Counted from the first letter of the stretch, positions 1 to 7,716 are shown. The stretch is DNA of 57,922 bases from Flavobacterium fryxellicola (GCF_900143245.1 NZ_FRDK01000013.1:1-57922); one strand, 5' to 3'. Program-made: numbers and translations. The notes: generated by a model not told the origin, from the sequence alone.

Positions 1-64
1 CATGCGTTTGACCCGTGTAGTATTTAAAAGAAGTTTCACTCTGAATTATGTAGACAATGTACAT
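1..64 (-). CDS. GIY-YIG nuclease family protein, N-terminal fragment (left tandem copy)
   Basis: The gene runs off the left edge, so only about 21 N-terminal residues are visible, starting MYIVYIIQSETSFKYYTGQT. The VYI and YYTG stretches fit the first two strands of a small single-domain GIY-YIG protein of about 80 residues, a family common in Flavobacterium. The ATG at 62-64 follows the hairpin at 74-105 and a tRNA remnant. The other copy at 177-422 has a stop at codon 2, where this one has TAC (Tyr), so this copy may be intact. Whether it cuts DNA cannot be judged from the fragment. Confidence 0.6.
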   Translation of the reverse strand, partial: MYIVYIIQSETSFKYYTGQTH

Positions 65-73
65 AGCTGTAAA

Positions 74-105
74 ATAAAAAAAGCCGAACATATTGCTCGG
101 CTTTT
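74..105 (-). terminator. Hairpin after tRNA remnant
   Basis: On the minus strand the arms AAAAGCCGA and TCGGCTTTT are followed by a T-rich run. It is the duplicate of the tRNA-Pro terminator at 432-463. The change at position 96 shortens its stem. Confidence 0.6.
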
Positions 106-106
106 G

Positions 107-170
107 TCGGGGTGGCAGGATTCGAACCTGCGGCCTTCCCGCCTATGCGGGACGCTACATCCGAGCTACC
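107..170 (-). pseudogene. tRNA-Pro-derived remnant (3' half plus altered anticodon arm)
   Basis: The minus strand matches the intact tRNA-Pro at 465-539 in the D-arm start (GTAGCTCGG), the whole T-arm and the 3' acceptor strand. The 5' acceptor strand is missing. The anticodon arm is replaced by a short palindrome, CCCGC-ATAG-GCGGG, with a 4-base loop, which cannot form a normal 7-base anticodon loop. It lies directly behind the stop of the GIY-YIG copy at 177. It is very unlikely to be a working tRNA. Confidence 0.75.
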
Positions 171-176
171 AAACAT

Positions 177-422
177 TTATTTAAAAAAACCAAGATCTTC
201 TAAATATCTTTTCGCGCCTCTTTTTTTTATTTTATTTTCTAAAATCATAGCCTCTGAACGTGTTGAATGTTCAACTTGATAAATCAAAATCCATGGCATT
301 CCAGATTTTGTAGACAAACTAAAGCCAGAATTATGTCGGTATAATCTATCGGCAAGGTCATGCGTTTGACCCGTGTAGTATTTAAAAGAAGTTTCACTCT
401 GAATTATGTAGACAATCTACAT
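177..422 (-). pseudogene. GIY-YIG nuclease family protein, nonsense at codon 2 (right tandem copy)
   Basis: Read on the minus strand, ATG (420-422) is followed at once by TAG (417-419) and then by an open frame to the TAA at 177-179. The frame encodes a small GIY-YIG protein: VYIIQ near the start, YYTGQTHDLADRLYRHN in the middle, STKSGMPW, a helix SEAMILENKIKKRGAKRYLE and a short LGFFK end. In the left copy the TAG is TAC, so this copy has been broken by one base change unless translation starts at a rare codon such as ATT at 414-416. It sits between an intact tRNA-Pro with terminator and a tRNA remnant. Confidence 0.75.
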
Positions 423-495
423 AGCTGTAAAATAAAAAAAGCCGAACATATTGTTCGGCTTTTGTCGGGGTGGCAGGATTCGAACCTGCGGCCTC
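359..495. repeat. Right copy of the 358-bp-period tandem duplication
   Basis: This is the partner of 1-137, nearly identical over 137 bases. It includes the 3' part of the intact tRNA-Pro, its terminator hairpin and the start of the broken GIY-YIG gene. Confidence 0.9.
432..463 (-). terminator. tRNA-Pro terminator
   Basis: On the minus strand, directly after the tRNA, the arms AAAAGCCGAACA and TGTTCGGCTTTT close a short loop and run into a T-rich tract. Confidence 0.8.
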
Positions 496-539
496 CTGCT
501 CCCAAAGCAGGCGCGATAACCGAGCTACGCTACACCCCG
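465..539 (-). tRNA. tRNA-Pro (anticodon TGG)
   Basis: The minus strand folds as a full cloverleaf: acceptor stem CGGGGTG/CACCCCG with discriminator A, D-arm starting GTAGCTC, anticodon stem CCTGC/GCAGG closing the loop TTTGGGA (anticodon TGG, proline), and T-arm GCAGG/CCTGC with loop TTCGAAT. CCA is not encoded. A matching promoter lies just upstream at 550-580 and a terminator just downstream. Confidence 0.95.
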
Positions 540-549
540 AAAGCGGTGG

Positions 550-580
550 CAAATATAGCACTATTTTTGGCTTACGCAAA
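550..580 (-). promoter_or_regulatory. tRNA-Pro promoter
   Basis: On the minus strand TTTG, a 19-base spacer and TATATTTG match the known flavobacterial consensus (TTTG, 17-23 bases, TAnnTTTG). The start of transcription would fall a few bases before the tRNA 5' end at 539. This is the cleanest two-element promoter in the window. Confidence 0.75.
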
Positions 581-596
581 ACTATTTCTGAAATAA

Positions 597-957
597 GAAA
601 TAAATTTATTTGCCGCAGAGATCGGCATCAAAATACAACTTCAGATCTTGTTTTAAATGTCAATTTACCTAGCCCGGATGGAAGCGAAAAGCTTCGCAGA
701 ATTACTCCCTTATTTTCTTGCCATAAAAGAGCGACCAAAGGAAGCTCCTTTTAGGGCTTTAGAAAAAAGGGAGTAGTTCAAGTCCCGAAGTATCGGGATT
801 GTAGCGCACAGCCGAAATAGCTCCAGAAAATCAGATCCTTTCTAAAAACGGGAATGTGTCAAATAGCGAGGAATCAAGCTTTAACAAATGTTAACAAAAT
901 AGATTTTTAGAAACCATAAATAATTGTATTTTTACGGTTCAAAATTTAGAAAAATAA
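597..957. other. Gene-free stretch between tRNA-Pro and parA
   Basis: I see no coding sequence here. The middle (669-824) is a copy of a palindrome-rich repeat described separately. The last 80 bases before parA are AT-rich; a TATTTTTA close to the -7 consensus is present at about 929 but lacks the final G. Confidence 0.6.
669..824. repeat. Palindrome-rich interspersed element, copy 1
   Basis: The element begins TAGCCCGGATGGAAGC, contains the small hairpins GCGAAAAGCTTCGC and TCCCGAAGTATCGGGA, and ends GTAGCGCACAGCCG. The start and end phrases resemble those of the copies at 24097-24163 and 54665-54752. I recall similar elements between genes of other Flavobacterium genomes; I did not search for them. 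Confidence 0.5.
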
Positions 958-1725
958 ATGGGCAAAATCATCGCGATTGCTAATCAAAAAGGAGGCGTTG
1001 GAAAGACTACAACATCAGTTAATCTTGCGGCTTCATTAGGAGTTTTAGAAAAAAAAGTATTACTTATTGATGCTGATCCACAGGCAAATGCCTCATCAGG
1101 ATTAGGAATTGATGTCGAATCTGTTGAAATAGGAACGTATCAAATTCTAGAACACAGTCACACACCAAAAGAGGCCATTATAAAATGTTCTGCAATAAAT
1201 GTGGACGTGATTCCCTCGCATATTGATCTTGTTGCCATTGAAATTGAATTGGTCGATAAAGAAAATCGGGAATATATGCTTAAAAAGGCACTAGAAAGTG
1301 TCAAGGATGACTATGATTTTATCATCATAGATTGTGCGCCATCGTTAGGATTACTTACGTTAAATGCTTTGACAGCAGCGGACTCTGTAATTATCCCAAT
1401 TCAGTGCGAATATTTTGCATTAGAAGGTTTGGGAAAATTGCTGAACACCATTAAAAGTATCCAAAAAATTCACAATCCGGATTTAGACATTGAAGGATTG
1501 TTATTGACGATGTTTGATTCTCGTTTGCGTTTATCCAATCAAGTAGTAGAAGAGGTGCAGAAGCATTTTAATGATATGGTTTTTGAGACTATAATTCAGA
1601 GAAATGTAAAATTGAGTGAAGCACCAAGTTTTGGCGAAAGCATTATAAATTATGACGCAACAAGCAAAGGAGCAACTAATTATTTGCACTTGGCTCAAGA
1701 AGTTATAAAGAAAAACAGTAAATAG
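958..1725 (+). CDS. parA: Chromosome partitioning ATPase ParA (Soj family)
   Basis: This is a deviant-Walker ATPase that moves or segregates chromosome origins together with ParB. The P-loop KGGVGKTT is at residues 11-18 with the signature lysine, followed by LLIDADPQANASSGLG at about 35-50 and the Walker B-like IIIDCAPSLG near 120. Its 255 residues are the usual length for chromosomal ParA. The ATG has no Shine-Dalgarno sequence, which is normal for the phylum. parB follows 4 bases after the stop, so the two are one operon. I found no obvious parS palindrome nearby. Confidence 0.95.
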   Translation: MGKIIAIANQKGGVGKTTTSVNLAASLGVLEKKVLLIDADPQANASSGLGIDVESVEIGTYQILEHSHTPKEAIIKCSAINVDVIPSHIDLVAIEIELVDKENREYMLKKALESVKDDYDFIIIDCAPSLGLLTLNALTAADSVIIPIQCEYFALEGLGKLLNTIKSIQKIHNPDLDIEGLLLTMFDSRLRLSNQVVEEVQKHFNDMVFETIIQRNVKLSEAPSFGESIINYDATSKGATNYLHLAQEVIKKNSK

Positions 1726-1729
1726 TTGT

Positions 1730-2629
1730 ATGGCAAAAGCAATAAAAAAACAAGCCTTAGGCAGAGGATTATCCGCGTTATTAAAAGACCCTGAGAACGA
1801 TATAAAATCTGTTGCAGATAAAAATGCAGATAAAGTTGTAGGAAACATCATTGAGCTTGAAATTGAAGCGATTGAGATTAATCCTTTTCAGCCCCGAAGT
1901 AATTTCAATGAGGAATCCCTTAGAGAATTAGCCACTTCTATTAAAGAACTTGGTGTTATTCAGCCCATTACCGTTAGGAAATTAGATTTCAATAAATACC
2001 AATTAATATCTGGAGAACGTCGTCTTCGTGCTTCTACTTTAGTTGGATTAACGACAGTACCCGCTTACATCCGAATCGCAAATGACAATGAGTCATTGGT
2101 TATGGCCTTGGTGGAAAACATCCAGCGCCATGATTTAGATCCAATAGAAATTGCCCTTTCGTACCAACGTTTGATTGACGAAATTCAATTAACTCAGGAA
2201 CAAATGAGTGAACGCGTTGGTAAAAAACGCTCTACAATTGCTAATTACTTGAGACTTTTAAAGTTGGATCCAATAATCCAAACGGGTATTCGTGATGGTT
2301 TCATCAGTATGGGTCATGGACGAGCTATAATCAATATTGAAGATCAAGATATTCAAACGGATATTTATCAGAAAATTGTAAGCCAAAATCTTTCGGTACG
2401 TGACACTGAAGCTTTGGTAAAAAATTATCAGGAAAGCTTAAAACCAAAGCCAGCATCTAAGCCTAAGGCAGCTTCATTTGAAATCGCAGCTTCTCAAAAA
2501 AGCACTTTTACCAATTATTTTGGAACCAAAGTAGATGTTAAAGTGGCTGGCAATGGTAAAGGAAAAATAACCATTCCTTTTCACTCTGAAGAAGATTTCA
2601 ACAGAATTATCAAACTAATAAACGAATAG
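1730..2629 (+). CDS. parB: Chromosome partitioning protein ParB
   Basis: ParB is a DNA-binding CTPase that loads at parS and partners ParA. Visible features are the N-terminal GRGLSALL motif, the CTP-binding motif GERRLRA at residues 95-101, the ENIQRHDLDPIE box at about 130-140, and a helix-turn-helix around 159-178. A lysine- and proline-rich linker near 240 leads to a short dimerisation domain. The length of 299 is typical. The last base of its TAG is the first base of the next gene's GTG, so translation is probably coupled. Confidence 0.95.
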   Translation: MAKAIKKQALGRGLSALLKDPENDIKSVADKNADKVVGNIIELEIEAIEINPFQPRSNFNEESLRELATSIKELGVIQPITVRKLDFNKYQLISGERRLRASTLVGLTTVPAYIRIANDNESLVMALVENIQRHDLDPIEIALSYQRLIDEIQLTQEQMSERVGKKRSTIANYLRLLKLDPIIQTGIRDGFISMGHGRAIINIEDQDIQTDIYQKIVSQNLSVRDTEALVKNYQESLKPKPASKPKAASFEIAASQKSTFTNYFGTKVDVKVAGNGKGKITIPFHSEEDFNRIIKLINE

Positions 2630-3189
2630 TGAATAAAATCATTTTCATCGCTCTCTTCCTTTTTTCGTTAGGAAACACTGCCGTTTTTGCACAAACGGAA
2701 ACAGAAGCGGTGTTGGTCGCAACTGATACATTAAAATCAAATGATATCGACCCGTTGACTCCGGCAAAAGCAGCTTTCTATTCGGCTGTTTTACCGGGAC
2801 TAGGCCAAGCTTACAACAAAAAATATTGGAAAATACCCCTCGTGTATGGAGCTTTAGGAACTAGTATTTATTTTTATATTGATAATAATAAAAAATACCA
2901 TCAATATAGAGACGCTTACAAAAGCAGATTGGAGGGATTAGTCACAGATGACTTAGCTTTCCTAGACAACAATCGATTAATTGCCGGACAAAAATTCTAC
3001 CAACGCAACCGCGATTTATCGGCTTTAGTTACGTTGGCATTTTATGCCTTAAATATTCTTGACGCCAATGTAGATGCGGCTTTAATACAGTTTAATGTTG
3101 ATGAAAACTTATCGGTAAGACCCGTTCTTTACCCAAATGATGTAACATTAAAGACAAATGTAGGACTAACATTTAATTATACTTTCTAG
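2629..3189 (+). CDS. DUF5683 domain-containing protein
   Basis: An envelope protein of unknown function found behind parAB in Bacteroidota. It has a signal peptide (about residues 1-21, ending VFAQ) and a conserved block with SAVLPGLGQAYNKKYWKIP at about 50-70, followed by hydrophobic segments. The start is GTG overlapping the parB stop by one base. The gene order suggests co-transcription with parAB, not necessarily a partition function. Confidence 0.8.
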   Translation: MNKIIFIALFLFSLGNTAVFAQTETEAVLVATDTLKSNDIDPLTPAKAAFYSAVLPGLGQAYNKKYWKIPLVYGALGTSIYFYIDNNKKYHQYRDAYKSRLEGLVTDDLAFLDNNRLIAGQKFYQRNRDLSALVTLAFYALNILDANVDAALIQFNVDENLSVRPVLYPNDVTLKTNVGLTFNYTF

Positions 3190-3231
3190 TCCAAATTCGA
3201 AAACAAGGAAGCTATCAAACAAACGATCAGT

Positions 3232-3432
3232 ATGTCATTACTCACTAAAATAGGTAAGAAATATTTTTTTATCATTACCACAGTTTTACTGTTAATTACT
3301 TTAATAAATTATTCAGAAATTCAAGCATTGGAGCCTATTCGAATGAACAATTTCTTTTCTGGGTTCATCGCTGGAATTCTGCTAGGACTCTTGTTTGCAG
3401 GACTGCTGCAGTATTCAAAATTTAAAAAATAA
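3232..3432 (+). CDS. Small membrane protein, hypothetical
   Basis: A 66-residue protein with two predicted membrane helices (about residues 10-24 and 42-60) separated by a short polar loop, and a basic C-terminus YSKFKK. I do not recognise a family. It fills the gap between DUF5683 and dapB, with only 4 bases before dapB, so it is likely part of the same transcript. The hydrophobic pattern and position favour a real gene. Confidence 0.6.
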   Translation: MSLLTKIGKKYFFIITTVLLLITLINYSEIQALEPIRMNNFFSGFIAGILLGLLFAGLLQYSKFKK

Positions 3433-3436
3433 ACAA

Positions 3437-4135
3437 ATGAAAATTGCGCTTTTAGGATACGGAAAAATGGGTCAGGTAATTGAGCGAATTGCACTGGAAA
3501 GAGGCCATGAAATTGTTTTGAAAAAAGAGGAATACAACACTTTTGAAGGCCTTTCTGCTGCAGATGTAGCTATTGACTTTAGCGTTCCAACCGCTGCGGT
3601 GAGCAACATTTCTAGTTGTTTTCATGCTAATGTACCTGTTGTTTCCGGTACCACAGGCTGGCTGGAACAGTATGACGAAATGACCAAACTGTGTGCCGCT
3701 ACAAATGGCGGATTTATTTCTAGTTCGAACTTTAGTTTAGGAGTGAATATTTTCTTTGAAATCAACGAATATTTGGCTAAAATTATGGCGAAATTCGAAT
3801 CCTACTCTGTCGCAATGGAAGAAATTCATCACACCCAAAAACTAGATGCACCTAGCGGTACTGCAATATCATTAGCCAAAGGCGTAATTGAAAATAGTTC
3901 CTACACCGACTGGACTTTAGAAAGTTCCGATACTACGCAAATTCACATCGCTACCAAGCGAATTGGAACGGTACCGGGAACACACACCGTGACGTACAAT
4001 TCAGCGGTAGACGCTATTGAAATAAAACATACCGCACACAATCGCGAAGGGTTCGCTCTTGGAGCTATTATTGCCGCAGAATGGATTGTTGGAAAACAGG
4101 GCGTTTTTACAATGAAAGATGTGCTAGAATTTTAA
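3437..4135 (+). CDS. dapB: 4-hydroxy-tetrahydrodipicolinate reductase
   Basis: This enzyme makes tetrahydrodipicolinate with NAD(P)H in the lysine/diaminopimelate pathway. The nucleotide-binding GYGKMG is at residues 7-12, VVSGTTGW at about 68-75, and the catalytic block HHTQKLDAPSGT at 131-142. It has 232 residues, on the short side as usual in Bacteroidota. The frame is open 14 codons further upstream, but that would overlap the preceding gene, and MKIALLGYGKMG is the typical N-terminus, so 3437 is the start. Confidence 0.93.
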   Translation: MKIALLGYGKMGQVIERIALERGHEIVLKKEEYNTFEGLSAADVAIDFSVPTAAVSNISSCFHANVPVVSGTTGWLEQYDEMTKLCAATNGGFISSSNFSLGVNIFFEINEYLAKIMAKFESYSVAMEEIHHTQKLDAPSGTAISLAKGVIENSSYTDWTLESSDTTQIHIATKRIGTVPGTHTVTYNSAVDAIEIKHTAHNREGFALGAIIAAEWIVGKQGVFTMKDVLEF

Positions 4136-4226
4136 AATAACACATAAAGTCATTTAGATTTTTAGAAATTATAAAAGGTTCTAATTTTTAAATTAACAAA
4201 TAAACGATTAACCAAATAAACATATT

Positions 4227-5780
4227 ATGTCAGCATATCAATGGTTTATATTTTTCCTTATTGTACAAATAGTTCACTTTTTAGGGACATGGAAATTATA
4301 CGAGAGCGCAGGAAGAAAACGATGGGAGGCCGCAATTCCGGTTTATAATGCCATTGTTCTACTAAAAATAATTGGTCGCCCTACTTGGTGGACCGTTTTA
4401 TTATTCCTACCCATTATCAATCTAATTATTTTCCCGGTAATCTGGGTAGAAACGTTACGCAGTTTTGGAAAACGATCTGGATTGGAAACGTTTTTAGGAA
4501 TTGTCACACTTGGATTTTACATCTATTATGTAAATTATACTCAGAAATTAGACTACGTCGCAGATAGAAGTTTGACCCCTCGCAATAAAACCGCAGACAC
4601 GATTAGCTCGCTACTTTTTGCAGTAGTTGTTGCCACAATAGTACACACCTATTTAATCCAACCTTTCACGATTCCAACCTCTTCGTTAGAAAAATCATTA
4701 TTAGTAGGAGACTTTCTATTTGTAAGCAAAATGAATTATGGTGCCAGAGTTCCTTTGACTACCATTGCTTTACCCATGGTTCACGACTCCATTCCTTTGA
4801 CAAAAAATAAATCCTACCTGACCTATCCACAGTTGCCTTATATGAGATTGCCGGGAATTCAAAATATTGATCGTACCGATATCGTTGTTTTCAACTGGCC
4901 TGTTGATACCGTTTTTAAATTTTTTGACACTTCAAAAAGACGCGCTTACAAACCGGTTGATAAAAAATCGAATTATGTAAAAAGATGCGTTGGAATACCA
5001 GGAGATAATTTATCAATAAAAGACGGTATCGTTTATATCGATGGGAAACTATTGCAATTACCAGAAAGAGCCAAGCCGCAGTTTTCTTACAAAGTAGCTT
5101 TTGATGGAAAAACAGCAGTCAATCTTGAATATTTATTTAAAGATTTGGACATCACAGATCCTGCTTTTTTCACTGACGACTCAAAAAGAGACACCTTGTT
5201 TTTGAGTGCTTTAACCGAGGCTGGAGCACAGCGATTAAAAAACACACCGGGTATAACTGCTGTTGTTAGACAAATTTCTAACGACGTAGACAACGGAGTT
5301 TTCCCCCACATCAACAAGTGGAATCGGGATAATTATGGTCCAATTTATATTCCAGAACAAGGAAAGACAGTTCCGTTAACAACAGAAACAGTACCGTTTT
5401 ACAGAGCAATTATAAGTGATTATGAGAACAATGATTTGAAAGTTAACGGTTCAGAGATTCGAATAAATGGTAAAGTTGCCACGAGCTATACTTTTGGACA
5501 AAATTATTACTGGATGATGGGAGACAACCGCCATAACTCTGAAGACAGCAGGTATTGGGGATTTGTCCCTGAAAATCACATCGTAGGAAAACCTGTTTTT
5601 ATCTGGCTAAGCATTGACCCAAATGGAAAAGGACTTAACAAAATACGTTGGGACAGAGTTTTTACAACTGTTAGTGGTGAAGGTCAACCACAATCGTATT
5701 TTAAGTTATTTCTACTTGGTTTAGTGCTCTTCTTTGTAGGCGAATATTTTTGGAAAAAAAGGAAAGCCAACAAAGGGTAA
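4227..5780 (+). CDS. lepB: Signal peptidase I, long Bacteroidota form
   Basis: A membrane serine peptidase that removes signal peptides from exported proteins. An N-terminal extension with about three hydrophobic segments (residues 1-105) precedes the membrane anchor at 126-145. The nucleophile is Ser153 in IPTSSLEKSL and the general base Lys252 in YVKRCVGIPGD. About 175 residues separate this from the C-terminal box GDNRHNSEDSRYWG near 431-445. A last hydrophobic segment and a basic tail end the protein. At 517 residues it is much longer than the 324-residue E. coli enzyme, because of the extension and the insert, both known in Bacteroidota. Confidence 0.92.
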   Translation: MSAYQWFIFFLIVQIVHFLGTWKLYESAGRKRWEAAIPVYNAIVLLKIIGRPTWWTVLLFLPIINLIIFPVIWVETLRSFGKRSGLETFLGIVTLGFYIYYVNYTQKLDYVADRSLTPRNKTADTISSLLFAVVVATIVHTYLIQPFTIPTSSLEKSLLVGDFLFVSKMNYGARVPLTTIALPMVHDSIPLTKNKSYLTYPQLPYMRLPGIQNIDRTDIVVFNWPVDTVFKFFDTSKRRAYKPVDKKSNYVKRCVGIPGDNLSIKDGIVYIDGKLLQLPERAKPQFSYKVAFDGKTAVNLEYLFKDLDITDPAFFTDDSKRDTLFLSALTEAGAQRLKNTPGITAVVRQISNDVDNGVFPHINKWNRDNYGPIYIPEQGKTVPLTTETVPFYRAIISDYENNDLKVNGSEIRINGKVATSYTFGQNYYWMMGDNRHNSEDSRYWGFVPENHIVGKPVFIWLSIDPNGKGLNKIRWDRVFTTVSGEGQPQSYFKLFLLGLVLFFVGEYFWKKRKANKG

Positions 5781-5852
5781 ATAAAAATCTTTAAGTTTAG
5801 GGTTTAAAGTGATATGACGACCTTACACTTGAAACCCTAAACACATAAACAA

Positions 5853-6479
5853 ATGAATATTTTATTACATCCCACCTATTTTCCATCCCTCAGTCACTTT
5901 GCAGCAATGGCACAAGCAGACACGATTACATTTGAAATAGAGGATAATTTCCAGAAACAAACAAACCGAAATCGCAGTTATATTTACAGTCCAAATGGGA
6001 TTCAATTGCTAAATATCCCTATAAAACATTCGAAAGAAAGCCACCAAAAAACTAAAGACGTTAGAATTGAAAATGATTTTGACTGGCAAAAACAACATTT
6101 CAAATCCCTTGAAGCGGCGTACCGAAGTTCTCCTTTTTTTGAATTTTTCGAAGATGACATCCGACCAATTTTTGAAAAAAAACAAGAATTTTTGCTAGAT
6201 CTAAACTTTGAAGCATTAACTATTGTCTCTAAATGCTTGCGTATGAAGCTAGACTACCACACGACAACAGAATATTTTCATGACGCAGACACTCCTATGA
6301 TTTCTGATTTTAGACCTTTGGTTAATGGAAAAAAAGACCTATCGGTATTTGACAAGTATACCCAAGTTTTTGATGACAAACACGGCTTTATTAATAACCT
6401 AAGTATTTTAGACTTACTTTTTAATGAAGGGAAATATGCGATGGATTATTTAAGAGAACAAAAACTGCTTGCTCAATAG
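5853..6479 (+). CDS. WbqC family protein
   Basis: A 208-residue protein of the WbqC-like family, often found near polysaccharide genes but of unproven biochemical role. It begins ILLHPTYFPSLSHFAAM, a typical family start, and has EIEDNFQKQTNRNRSYI near 30-45 and a histidine/tryptophan-rich middle. It sits directly behind lepB, a common order in flavobacteria, and points away from the next, minus-strand block. No signal peptide or membrane helix is visible. Confidence 0.8.
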   Translation: MNILLHPTYFPSLSHFAAMAQADTITFEIEDNFQKQTNRNRSYIYSPNGIQLLNIPIKHSKESHQKTKDVRIENDFDWQKQHFKSLEAAYRSSPFFEFFEDDIRPIFEKKQEFLLDLNFEALTIVSKCLRMKLDYHTTTEYFHDADTPMISDFRPLVNGKKDLSVFDKYTQVFDDKHGFINNLSILDLLFNEGKYAMDYLREQKLLAQ

Positions 6480-6494
6480 TATTTACAATTATTA

Positions 6495-7541
6495 TCACTC
6501 ATACGATAATCTTGCCATAATAGGAAAATGATCTGAGTTAATAAAATTCGAAAAACTTTCAAATTTTTTAACGGTCATCTTTTCATCAGCAAAAATATAA
6601 TCAATTCGAGCAGGGTAATACCTGAATTTATAAGTCTCTCCAAAGCCCGTTCCTGCCTCTTCAAAGCCATCTTTCATCTTGCCCTTGATGCTTCTGTACA
6701 CGTATGAAAAGGCACTGTTATTCATATCACCACAAATGATAACAGGATAAATACATTTCATTTTATGTTCGGTGAAGAGCTCTGCTTGCTGCTGCTGCTG
6801 CTTGAAAGCTTTACTTATTCTAATAAAAAGCTTTTGCGATTTCTGCTGGTTGATAACATCTATATTTTCATCAATTTCATTCACATCAGGAGAGATTTTT
6901 ATCGATTGCAAATGCATGTTATACACTCTAATAATATCTTTCCCTTTCTTGATGTCTGCAAAAACAACATTATTACTGGAGTTGGGAAAAATAATGTTTC
7001 CCTGATTTAAAATAGGAAATTTAGAAAAAATAGCCTGACCAGTTTTAATTTGATTTCCCTCGGTAAATATATACCGATGCGGATATACTTTCAAATCAAT
7101 ATTCGCTGACGGTGAATATTCTTGTATACACAAGATATCCGGATTTTTATCATTAATAAACGTTACTATATCCGCAGGTACATCATCTCTGTCAATCCAT
7201 TTGAATACATTCAACAAGCGAACATTGTAACTCATTACAGTAAAATCTTTTTCTTCCTTGGAAAATTTTGGCTCCGAAAATTTATAAAATTTATTTATAA
7301 ATGTAATTCCTAACAGTAAAACTAAGCCCGAAACAATCAATTGCTTTTTAAATTGAATCGCCCAATAGATAAAAAACAACGCATTCAAAATAAAGAAAAG
7401 AGGCATAAAAAGTGTCAGAACAGACAATAGTGGAAATGATTTTGGCGCTAAAAAAGGCAAAACATACGCTACAAAGGTCACCAATACAAGCAAACTATTT
7501 AGAAGAAACATTCCTTTATTAAACCATGAAAGATTTTTCAT
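6495..7541 (-). CDS. Endonuclease/exonuclease/phosphatase family membrane protein
   Basis: Three N-terminal hydrophobic helices (about residues 8-28, 35-60, 68-85) are followed by a metal-dependent EEP fold: MSYNVR, IQEYSP with the metal-binding Glu, VYNMHLQS, ICGDMNNS, RIDYIFAD and the terminal SDHFPIMA with catalytic Asp-His. The substrate is unknown; relatives cut phosphodiester or phosphate groups at the membrane. It is last in a minus-strand series with mutL and the rhomboids, after a 175-base gap. Confidence 0.85.
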   Translation of the reverse strand: MKNLSWFNKGMFLLNSLLVLVTFVAYVLPFLAPKSFPLLSVLTLFMPLFFILNALFFIYWAIQFKKQLIVSGLVLLLGITFINKFYKFSEPKFSKEEKDFTVMSYNVRLLNVFKWIDRDDVPADIVTFINDKNPDILCIQEYSPSANIDLKVYPHRYIFTEGNQIKTGQAIFSKFPILNQGNIIFPNSSNNVVFADIKKGKDIIRVYNMHLQSIKISPDVNEIDENIDVINQQKSQKLFIRISKAFKQQQQQAELFTEHKMKCIYPVIICGDMNNSAFSYVYRSIKGKMKDGFEEAGTGFGETYKFRYYPARIDYIFADEKMTVKKFESFSNFINSDHFPIMARLSYE

Positions 7542-7716
7542 TTTCTATCTTTTTTATTTTACCAAACAACTAAAAGTGGATTTGAACCAAGGCAAAAAAT
7601 TTAAGCAATCTACTTCGGCAGCGCGCAAAAGGGTCCCTTTTTGCCAATTTATTTCTTTTTATAACAGCACTATCGGACAAGATCAAAGTTGGATTCTATT
7701 GCCCAGAATTTATAAA

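Larger units (their letters stand above)
1..137. repeat. Left copy of a 358-bp-period tandem duplication
   Basis: Positions 1-137 repeat at 359-495 with only two differences that I can find (59 G versus 417 C; 96 C versus 454 T). The shared block covers the start of the GIY-YIG gene, a terminator-like hairpin and the 3' part of a tRNA. The duplication probably continues past the left edge. Confidence 0.9.

Noticed and set aside
470..754. Open frame with AGFEPAASCSQ... across the tRNA-Pro
   Set aside because: It is a chance translation of the tRNA T-arm and neighbouring non-coding DNA; such frames are common false proteins.
6786..6806. GCTGCTGCTGCTGCTGC microsatellite
   Set aside because: It encodes a short glutamine run (KQQQQQAE) inside the EEP gene; short and unremarkable.
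6765..7010. Overlapping plus-strand frames with runs of Cys or Leu
   Set aside because: They are the antisense of a glutamine-rich stretch (CAG repeats) of the EEP phosphatase gene.
7610..7645. GC-containing palindrome CAAAAGGG/CCCTTTTTG between rhomboid and EEP genes
   Set aside because: It has no T-run in the right place for a terminator and does not match the interspersed elements.
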